DNA from: QHWK01 sp035315685 | GTDB lineage: Bacteria; Acidobacteriota; Vicinamibacteria; Vicinamibacterales; CAVVIG01 | DNA: 15,028 nt | Reading direction: 5' to 3' | Assembly (NCBI GenBank): GCA_035315685.1 | Contig: DATFXR010000360.1 | Location: forward strand, 1 to 15,028 | Shown here: positions 6,966-13,700 of the stretch, piece after piece | Layout of the letters: each line of letters begins with the position of its first letter | Numbering within the stretch: position 1 is the stretch's first letter | The notes under the pieces: model-generated | The model's input: only the letters and a program-made list of their open reading frames with translations | What the model was told of the DNA's origin: nothing | The model's database searches: none | Program-made: the position numbers and the translations under genes

Positions 6966-8816
6966 GTGTTACTGATTCGGCGTCCTCCAGCCATTTTCGC
7001 CCTCATCCCGGCCGTGCTCCTAGGCGTCCTCGTCCGGCCCGCCGCGAGCCGTCAGGGCGGTGATCCGCCTTCGGCCGCCGCCAACCTGTTCGACCGCTCG
7101 TGCAGCAGTTGTCATAACGGCGACGACCCGCGTGCGCCGACGCTGGAGGCGCTGCGGGGGCGCTCGCCGCAGGCAATCCTCGATGCACTGACCTCGGGCT
7201 CGATGCGCTATCAGGGGCTCGCGCTGAGCGGCGAAGAACGGCGCGCGGTCGCCGAGTACCTGTCGGGACGGAAGCTTCGCGGAACCGTGGCTGGCGTGAC
7301 CAGCGGCGCGTGCGCGGCGCGTCCACCGTTCGCCGACCCGGCGACGAGGCCGCTCTGGAATGGCTGGGGCGCTTCGCTCGAGAACACTCACGTGCGGTCG
7401 ACGGCGGAGGCGGGACTGACCGCCGATCGAGTGCCGCGCCTGCACCTCAAGTGGGCGTTCGGTTTTCCGGATACGACCTCCGCGTGGGCGCAGCCGACAG
7501 TCGCTGGCGGACGGCTCTTCGTCGGAAGCCAGAACGGCACGGTGTACGCGCTCGACGCCATACGCGGCTGCGTCGTGTGGACGTTTGCGGCTCATGGCGC
7601 GGTTCGCGCGTCGATCTCGATCGGCCGGCGCCCGGGTGCGGCACGGCCGCCTGCGTTCGCCGCGTACTTGTCCGATCAACAGGGATTCGTCTACGCGCTC
7701 GACGCCGTCACCGGACGTCGGCTGTGGGAGCGCCGAGTCGAGGACCATCCGCTGGTGCGGCTGACGGGTGCACCGGCGCTCTATCAGGATCGTCTCTACG
7801 TTCCGACTTCGTCGTACGAGGAGGGCGGCAAGACGCCCGGATATGCATGTTGCACCTTTCGCGGCAGTCTCGTTGCGCTCGACGTGCGGAACGGCGAGGT
7901 CATCTGGAAGACGTTCACGATCGCTGAAGAGCCGCATCTGCTCCGGGCATACGCCGACGGGACCGAGCTGCGCGGCCCGGCGGGCGCCGCGATCTGGTCG
8001 GCGCCGACAATCGACGTCAAGCGCGCCGCGATCTACGTCGGCACGGGAAACACCTACAGCGGCCCGGCGCAACCGACGTCGGACGCGATCCTCGCGTTCG
8101 ACTTGAAGACTGGCAAGCTGCGGTGGGCGCACCAGATGCCGGCCACGACACCCGACGTGTTCGGCTGCGTCGTCGGGGAGATCAATTGCGGCGAGCGTGC
8201 CGGGCCTGACTTCGATTTCGGCGCGTCGCCGGTGCTGGCGACGCTCAGCAGTGGACGACAGTTGATCGTCGCCGGTCAGAAGTCAGGTGTCGTCTACGCG
8301 CTCGATCCGGACAAGCAGGGACAGCAGGCATGGCGCTACCGCGCCGGCGGCGGCAGCGGACTGGGCGGGATTCAGTGGGGCATTGCGGCCGACGGCCAGC
8401 GCGTCTACGTCCCCGTCGCCGAGATCTATAACCCGGCGCCCGGAGGTCTCCACGCCGTCGATCTGGCGACGGGCGTCCGCGCATGGTTTGCGCCGCCGCC
8501 GGAACCGCTGCCGTGCGGAAAGTTGAGCCGCTCCTGCAGTGGCGCGCAGTTCTCGGCGGTCACGGCGATTCCCGGCGTCGTCTTCTCGCCGTCGAACGAC
8601 GGCGCCGTCCGCGCGTATTCGGCGAAAGATGGCGCCGTGGTCTGGCAGTTCGACACGAATCGCGACTTCGCGACGCTCAACGGCGTCCGGGCGAAGGGCG
8701 GATCGATGAGCGGGCCGGCGCCCGTAATCGCCGGTGGACTGCTCTACATCAGTTCAGGCTATGGCGCCTTCGGTCTGCGTCCTGGGAACGTATTGCTGGC
8801 GTTCGGGGCGGATTGA
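6966..8816 (+). CDS. Cytochrome c-PQQ beta-propeller oxidoreductase (polyvinyl-alcohol-dehydrogenase-like)
   Basis: A 616-residue exported protein. Residues 1-28 are a signal peptide (two Arg, then an Ala/Leu core). Residues 35-115 form a small class I cytochrome c domain with CSSCH (46-50) for covalent haem and Met80 as the probable sixth ligand. The remainder is a PQQ-type eight-bladed propeller, with repeated 'G-x-V-Y-A-L-D-x2-x-G-x3-W' elements (e.g. NGTVYALDA, QGFVYALDA, GSLVALDV, SGVVYALDP). A vicinal Cys pair in YACCTFRGSLVALD (around 296) matches polyvinyl alcohol dehydrogenase-like enzymes. It probably oxidises an alcohol in the periplasm and passes electrons through its own haem. 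The start is GTG 6966, needed to keep the signal peptide; no good ribosome binding site is visible. The substrate cannot be read. Confidence 0.87.
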   Translation: MLLIRRPPAIFALIPAVLLGVLVRPAASRQGGDPPSAAANLFDRSCSSCHNGDDPRAPTLEALRGRSPQAILDALTSGSMRYQGLALSGEERRAVAEYLSGRKLRGTVAGVTSGACAARPPFADPATRPLWNGWGASLENTHVRSTAEAGLTADRVPRLHLKWAFGFPDTTSAWAQPTVAGGRLFVGSQNGTVYALDAIRGCVVWTFAAHGAVRASISIGRRPGAARPPAFAAYLSDQQGFVYALDAVTGRRLWERRVEDHPLVRLTGAPALYQDRLYVPTSSYEEGGKTPGYACCTFRGSLVALDVRNGEVIWKTFTIAEEPHLLRAYADGTELRGPAGAAIWSAPTIDVKRAAIYVGTGNTYSGPAQPTSDAILAFDLKTGKLRWAHQMPATTPDVFGCVVGEINCGERAGPDFDFGASPVLATLSSGRQLIVAGQKSGVVYALDPDKQGQQAWRYRAGGGSGLGGIQWGIAADGQRVYVPVAEIYNPAPGGLHAVDLATGVRAWFAPPPEPLPCGKLSRSCSGAQFSAVTAIPGVVFSPSNDGAVRAYSAKDGAVVWQFDTNRDFATLNGVRAKGGSMSGPAPVIAGGLLYISSGYGAFGLRPGNVLLAFGAD

Positions 8817-8971
8817 CCGCCATCGGGACGCAGCGCGCAGCGGTGTTCAGCCTTGCGCAGAGAAAAGTCTGCGCGGAGCGCGAGGTTGGGAATGTCGAAG
8901 GAGGTCGTCAGAAGGTCAATAAGTTCTCTCGCCTGATAACTATCCAGAAAGTAACGACTTAGGTCAGACAT
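8759..8971 (-). pseudogene. Possible short gene or 5' gene fragment, A+T-richer codons
   Basis: ATG on the minus strand at 8971 opens a 70-codon frame. Its first 40 or so residues (MSDLSRYFLDSYQARELIDL, then a Leu/Ser-rich helical stretch) look like a helical protein start. Their codons (CTA, AGT, TTT, TAT, AGA, CTT, ATT) are unlike the G/C-ending codons of every neighbour. The rest runs antisense into the end of the PQQ gene and becomes Arg/Pro-rich, as a non-coding frame would. This may be the N-terminus of a transferred gene cut off by the junction near 8820-8850, or a chance frame. No family is recognised and the ribosome binding site is poor. Confidence 0.25.
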
Positions 8972-8987
8972 GCCCCCGCCGCGCACG

Positions 8988-9007
8988 TACTGGTCGTTAC
9001 TGGTCGT
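8988..9007 (+). repeat. Perfect 10-bp tandem repeat (TACTGGTCGT twice)
   Basis: TACTGGTCGT occurs twice back to back and one further T extends the match. It ends directly at the -24 box of the sigma-54-type promoter. GTCGTTAC across the junction (8993-9000) has a perfect inverted partner, GTAACGAC, at 8951-8958, and GGTCGTT (9002-9008) has one, AACGACC, at 9055-9061. The placement suggests protein-binding sites, but this is inferred. Confidence 0.6.
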
Positions 9008-9023
9008 TGGCAGTGCGCTTGCG
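9008..9023 (+). promoter_or_regulatory. Sigma-54 (RpoN) -24/-12 promoter
   Basis: TGGCAG-TGCGC-TTGCG matches the sigma-54 consensus TGGCAC-N5-TTGCA. The invariant GG (9009-9010) and GC (9021-9022) are separated by exactly 10 bp, as required, and the preceding base is T. Transcription would start near 9034, about 40 bp before the GTG at 9074 on the same strand. Transcription from such a promoter would need an activator ATPase; none is in the window. Confidence 0.68.
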
Positions 9024-9073
9024 ATATACCCTAGTGCGGTTTTTACGAGGAAAAAACGACCGTAGGGGGCTCT

Positions 9074-9283
9074 GTGAAGTTGGCATTTCTCGCATCGATG
9101 ATGGCCGGTGGTGCTCAATTGCTGCCGAACGTCGCCGGGTGGACGCCGGCGCCGGACGTTCGGACCGAGGCAATCGTCACTGCCGCCATTCTGCTCGGCG
9201 TCGCCGCTCTGCTCCGCCGCAACAAGACCGTGCGCGAGCAGCCGGAGGCAGTCGCTACATCTGCGCTGAGAGACGCGGCGTAG
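9074..9283 (+). CDS. Small exported or membrane protein with PEP-CTERM-like tail
   Basis: A 69-residue protein. The N-terminus MKLAFLASMMAGGAQ resembles a short signal peptide, with one Lys, a hydrophobic core and small residues at about 12-14. The middle is only about 12 residues and includes WTPAP (23-27). A C-terminal hydrophobic helix (about 33-47, AIVTAAILLGVAALL) is followed by RRNK and then by about 19 more polar residues. Pro-x-Pro, helix, Arg cluster recalls PEP-CTERM sorting signals, but the motif is not canonical and the tail past the Arg cluster is too long. A simple two-helix membrane protein is the alternative. The start is GTG 9074 after GGGGG (9065-9069), downstream of a sigma-54-type promoter. 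No family is recognised. Confidence 0.55.
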   Translation: MKLAFLASMMAGGAQLLPNVAGWTPAPDVRTEAIVTAAILLGVAALLRRNKTVREQPEAVATSALRDAA

Positions 9284-9293
9284 CCTACATCCG

Positions 9294-9324
9294 CACCAGG
9301 TGATTACGCGGTAATCACCTGGTG
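9294..9324. repeat. Perfect 14-bp inverted repeat with 3-base loop
   Basis: CACCAGGTGATTAC (9294-9307) and its exact reverse complement (9311-9324) flank GCG. The element starts 10 bp after the stop of the 69-residue gene. No T-run follows on either strand, so it is not a standard intrinsic terminator, although it could block or slow RNA polymerase or be a protein-binding site. Related units follow: the palindrome GGTGATCACC (9321-9330), and TCACCTGATG (9365-9374), which differs by one base from TCACCTGGTG (9315-9324). Confidence 0.8.
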
Positions 9325-9401
9325 ATCACCAAGTTCTCACCCGAATCCACCCGATCGCGACCCATCACCTGATGCGACCGTTGTCAGCGTAGACGTCTGG
9401 G

Positions 9402-9791
9402 TCAGTGAATCGTTGGCCCGGTCGACGACATGTTCGCGTCGAGGGTCCGCGACACCGACTCCAGCCACTCTTCGGCGTCGGCCGATTCCACCACGCAGTC
9501 CACGTTGAGGCGACGTGCATCGGTCTCGAGCGCCACGTCCTTCTGGGCCGTCATCACGATGGCTTTCAAGTCCGGGCGAAACGCTCGACCGAGCACGATG
9601 ACGTGCAAACCGTTGAATGCCCCCAGGCGCTCCTCCGCAATCACGAGGTCCGCCGAGGACGACCCGAGCACCTGCTTCGCTTCGGCGAATGACTTCGCGC
9701 CGCTCGTTCGGTAGCCGGCCCCGCTCAACACATCAATCAGCCTCGAACGCTGGCTGTCATCGGCGCTCACGACGAAGATTCTGGCCGCCAT
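9402..9791 (-). CDS. Stand-alone receiver-like protein lacking the phosphoacceptor Asp
   Basis: A 129-residue protein with the CheY-like receiver fold and no output domain. The pattern is clear: strand 1 ARIFVVSADDSQR with the acidic pair Asp11-Asp12, strand 3 ADLVIAEERL (47-56), strand 4 KAIVMTA (76-82) with Thr81 at the switch position, and a last helix from about 105. At the phosphoacceptor site the expected Asp is Glu53. The conserved Lys-Pro after strand 5 is missing; that place reads VVESAD (100-105). It is therefore probably not phosphorylated in the usual way and may act as a constitutively 'on' or phosphorylation-independent adaptor. ATG 9791 has a strong AGGGGGG ribosome binding site (9794-9800). 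Its 3' end faces the inverted repeat at 9294-9324. Confidence 0.82.
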   Translation of the reverse strand: MAARIFVVSADDSQRSRLIDVLSGAGYRTSGAKSFAEAKQVLGSSSADLVIAEERLGAFNGLHVIVLGRAFRPDLKAIVMTAQKDVALETDARRLNVDCVVESADAEEWLESVSRTLDANMSSTGPTIH

Positions 9792-10030
9792 TTCCCCCCT
9801 CCGACCCGGATTCGGTGTCGCGTGGAAAAAATACCTACAAAAATGACGCCGATCGTGCCGCGTTGGCCGGCCCGATTTCGTCGTGCGCTAAGCTCTTCCA
9901 CGAGAATCGTTTGAAGCATAGTCTGCCTCCGAGGCGAATTCCTGAAGCGGCTGCCGGCTGACACTACGGCTTCTCGACCGACATTCTTCGATGCACGGTC
10001 GTTACGCAGTGTGCAAGTGTTGCAGGGTGA
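9792..10030. other. Intergenic region upstream of the receiver-like gene
   Basis: I see no convincing gene here on either strand. It should carry the promoter for the receiver-like gene; an A/T-rich stretch at 9825-9843 (GTAGGTATTTTTT on the minus strand) could hold a -10 element. No match to the -24/-12 consensus was seen on the minus strand. Confidence 0.4.
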
Positions 10031-10063
10031 GAAAAGAAAAGGGCGGGCCCCGAAGCGCCCGCC
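10031..10063 (-). terminator. Intrinsic terminator of the large Ig-domain gene
   Basis: Read on the minus strand, GGCGGGC (10063-10057) pairs with GCCCGCC (10048-10042) around an 8-base loop and is followed by CTTTTCTTTTC (10041-10031). It lies 27 bp past the stop codon at 10090-10092, the right place to end the large gene's transcript. Confidence 0.85.
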
Positions 10064-10089
10064 TCTTGTCGGTCCGTTGCTGTAAGCCG

Positions 10090-10743
10090 CTATTGTGGCG
10101 AACGGATCTCGCAGATCGTCAGGTTGAACCGGTCGGTGTTCGGTGCAGTGTCATTGATCGTCACGCTCGTGCCCGCTGTCGCGACCGGATTCGTCGTCCG
10201 CTGCGCCCAGTAGGTGTCGCCGATGGTCGCCAGATACTGGTTGACCATCGTCTGATTCGGTCCAAGCGTCCGCGCGATGGCGTTGTCGAAGTCGTTGCCG
10301 ACGCCGAACACCAGCGAGTTGTTGCGCGTCGTGACCAGCGTCGCCGACGGCGCACCGCCGGCGGAGTTCGCCGAAGCCGCTGCCCCGACCGCACCCGACC
10401 CGTTCGTGCCGGTCGTGTCGACGTTCGAGAAGCTGACGACCGTCATCGAGCCCGCCACCGACTGCGACAAGGTCGCCGTCACCGATGCGTTCGTCAGCGC
10501 CGTCGGGGCAAAGGCCCGCCAGATCTCCGACGAGCCGAGTTGCACGTTGGTACGCTGCACCAGTACCCACGTCAGGCCCGCGCCGCTGATGCCGGTGACC
10601 GTGGTGTTGTTGCCCGAGAGGTAGTCGGCCGAGATGAACGCGAGCAGCAGCTCGTTGGCCGACGTCGTCGAGAACGCGCCGCTCACCAGCGTCGTTGCGT
10701 TGGTCGATCGATTCACCGACTTCACTGCGTCGATCGCCGGCGG
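10090..10743 (-). repeat. Second copy of the duplicated 217-residue beta domain
   Basis: Encodes residues 1427-1643 and forms the C-terminus of the large protein. It matches the copy at 11893-12558 block by block: PAIDA at the start, NELLLAFI, TVTG(I/V)xGxGLTW, FSNVDT-GTNGSGA, GVGND(F/Y)D, then GDTYW-QR and a D-R-(F/Y)N ending. Corresponding positions are about 1.81 kb apart. I do not recognise a named family; predicted all-beta, jelly-roll-like. Confidence 0.8.
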
Positions 10744-13700
10744 CGTTGACGGCGTGTTCGAGACCGTCACCGTGACGCCAGCCGACGTCGTCTGATTGCC
10801 CGCCGCGTCGCGCGCGCGGGCCGACAGCGTGTGGCTGCCGTTGCTGGCGCTGGTGGAATTCCAGGCAATCTGATATGGAGCCGCGGTCACTTCGGCGCCG
10901 ACAGCCGCGCCGTCCAGCAGGAACTGCACGCCGGCGACGCCGACATTGTCGCTCGCCGTGGCCGAGACGGTGACTGCCGTGCCGGTGACCGTTGCGCCGG
11001 CGGCAGGGGCCGTCATCGACACGGTCGGCGCCGTCACGTCGTTACTGACGGTCACGGTGACGGCCGCCGACGTCGTCACATTGCCGGCGCCGTCGCGTGC
11101 TCGCGCGGTCAGCGAATGGACGCCGTTTGCCGCTGTCGCCGTATTCCACGCGGTCGAGTACGGAGTTGCCGTGTCCTCGGGGCCGAGGTTTGTGCCGTCG
11201 AGGAGGAACTGAACCCCGACCACTGCGACGTTGTCCGAGGCGGTGGCCGAGACAGTGACGTTCGTGCCTGCGACCGTCGCGCCGTTTGCCGGCGCGGTGA
11301 TCGACACGGTCGGCGGCGTCGAGTCGACGTTGCTGACCGTGACCGACACCGGCGCGGAGGTGGTGCTGTTCCCCGCAGCATCGCGCGCGACCGCCGTCAG
11401 CGCGTGTGTGCCGTTGGCGGCCGTCGTCGTATTCCACGAAACGTTGTACGGCGCGGCCGTCACCTCGGCGCCGAGGTTCGCGCCATCCAGCTTGAACTGG
11501 ACTCCGACAACGCCGACATCGTCGGACGCATTCGCCGAGACCGTCGCGGATCCGGACACCGTCGATCCGCCAGTCGGCGCCGTGATGGAAACCGTCGGCG
11601 GCGTCGTATCGTTGTTCACGGTCACCGTCACCGCGGTCGCCGTTGTCGTGTTGCCGGCCGCGTCGCTGGCGACGGCGGTGAAGGTGTGCGATCCGTTGGC
11701 GACTGTCGTCGAGTCCCAGGTCATGGTGTACGGACTCGCGGTGTCGGCAGCGCCGAGGTTGGCGCCATCGAGCTTGAACTGCACGCTCGAGACGCCAACG
11801 TTGTCGCTCGCGGTGGCGGACACCATGACCGTCTTCCCGGACACGGTCGCGCCGCTGGCGGGCGCCGTCATCGAGACGGTCGGCGGCGTGACGTCCGGTG
11901 CGTTCAGCGCCTTGATCTCGACGATGAAGAAGTTGTACCGGTCGGAGTTCGGCGCCGTGTCGTTCAGCGTGACCGCCGTTCCCGACGCTGCCGTCGGATT
12001 CAACGCGCGCTGCACCCAGTAGGTATCGCCGACCGGCGGGAAGTACTGGTGAACGAGCGCCTGGTTCGCGCCGACGGTTCGACCGGTCGCGGTGTCGTAG
12101 TCGTTGCCGACGCCCCAGACCCACGAGGTGTTGCGCGTCGTCGTCAGCGTCGCGCTCGGCGCGCCGACGTTCGAGTTGCTCGAGGCGGTCGCGCCAATCG
12201 CGCCGGAGCCGTTGGTCCCCGAGGTGTCGACGTTCGAGAAGCTGACGACCGTCATCATCGAGTCGACCGCCTGCGAGAGGGTCGCGACGACGGTCGCATT
12301 GGAGATCGGCGCGGTGGCAAAGGCGCGCCAGACCTCGCTCGATCCCGCTTGAACGTTGGTGCGGCCGACGAGCGCCCACGTCAGACCGCCGCCGGTGACG
12401 CCGGTGACGGTCGTGTTCGTGCCGCCGAGATAATCGGTCGCGATGAACGCGAGCAGCAGTTCGTTGCCTGCGCTCGTCGACAACGCGGGCGAGGTGACCG
12501 TCCCCTGGTTGTTCGGCTGATCGGTCCAGACGAGCGCGTCGATCGCCGGAGCGCCGCCGACCGGGTTCGAGATCGTCACCGTATTGGCGGCCGACGTCGT
12601 CAGGTTGTTCGACGTGTCGCGCGCGCGCGCCTGCAGCGTGTGCGTGGAGTTGTTCGCGAGCGCGCTGGTGTCCCACGTCATCGAGTAGGGTGGCGCGTTC
12701 AGTTCCGAGCCGACCAGCGCACCGTCGACCATGAACTGGACTCCGGCGACGCCCTGGTTATCGGCGGCGGCGGCGACGACCGTGACCGTGCCGCGGACCG
12801 TCGCGGAGTTGAGCGGCGAGCTGATCGAAACGGTTGGCGGCACCGTGTCAGCGTTGAAGACCGAGACCGTCACCGGCGCCGATGTCGTCAGGTTGCCGGC
12901 GGCGTCACGTGCGACAGCGGTGAGCGTGTGCGTGCCGTTTGCCGTCAGCGTCGAGTTCCACGCGATGCTGTACGGGCTCGTCGTGTCTTCGGCGTTGAGG
13001 TTCGCGCCGTCGATCTTGAACTGCACGCCGGCGATGCCGAGGTTGTCGCTCGCTGTGGCCGACACCGTCACGGCGTTGCCCGAGATGTTCGCGCCGGATG
13101 CCGGCGCGGTCAGAGCGACGGTCGGCATGACCAGGTCGGGCGTGAAGATGACATCGACGCTGTAGCTGTCCGCGAACCAGGTCTGGTTGGGGAACCCGCT
13201 CGCGCCGTAGAAAAAGACGCCGTTCGGCTCGGCGGGGGTGCTCTTCAGCGCGTGAAGCGGCCATTGGTTCACCGCAGCCCGGCCCAGGAAGTACTGGTCG
13301 TCCGAGTAGTGACCACTCGGCGCATAGTACGAAATCACATAGGTCGTGTTCGGCTGAATGATCGCGGGCGATGCGAAGGTGGCCGTTTGCCAGCCGGATG
13401 CCGATTCGCCGCTGAACGTCACCGTCGACAGGAGCGTGCCCGCGCTCGTCCAGAGATGACCGACGTGCGTACCAGTGTTCGTCGTCGCCTTGTAGAACCG
13501 CATGCCGTTGACGACGCCGCCAACATCGGTCGAGAACTTCAATCCGACCTCGACGGCGGCGCCGTCATTGGAATCGACCATCCACGGCGTCGTCAGCGAT
13601 GGCGTCCAGATGCTGCACGGGCAGTTCGCCTGTGTGATCGTCACTGAGACAGACGCCGGCGCCTGTTCGATGTTGCCGCTGTCGTCGGTGGCGCGCGACA

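Larger units (their letters stand above)
8817..9073. other. A+T-richer intergenic region with repeats and a sigma-54 promoter
   Basis: No confident gene lies in these 257 bp apart from the doubtful minus-strand frame at 8759-8971. The right half holds the tandem repeat at 8988-9007, a sigma-54-type promoter at 9008-9023, and an A-rich leader (9050-9057). The base composition drops visibly compared with both sides. Confidence 0.6.

Noticed and set aside
9007..9303. 98-codon plus-strand frame overlapping the 69-residue gene
   Set aside because: Its product is Arg-rich without a hydrophobic segment, and its start lies inside the sigma-54-type promoter.
10752..11890. Regular repeats as a CRISPR array
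   Set aside because: The 285-bp units are protein-coding Ig domains in one open frame, with no short identical repeats separated by unique spacers.
10831..13647. Plus-strand open frame of 938 codons opposite the large gene
   Set aside because: The product is overwhelmingly Arg/Gly/Val/Asp with no domain and mirrors the Ig repeats; it is the antisense shadow of a G+C-rich repetitive gene.
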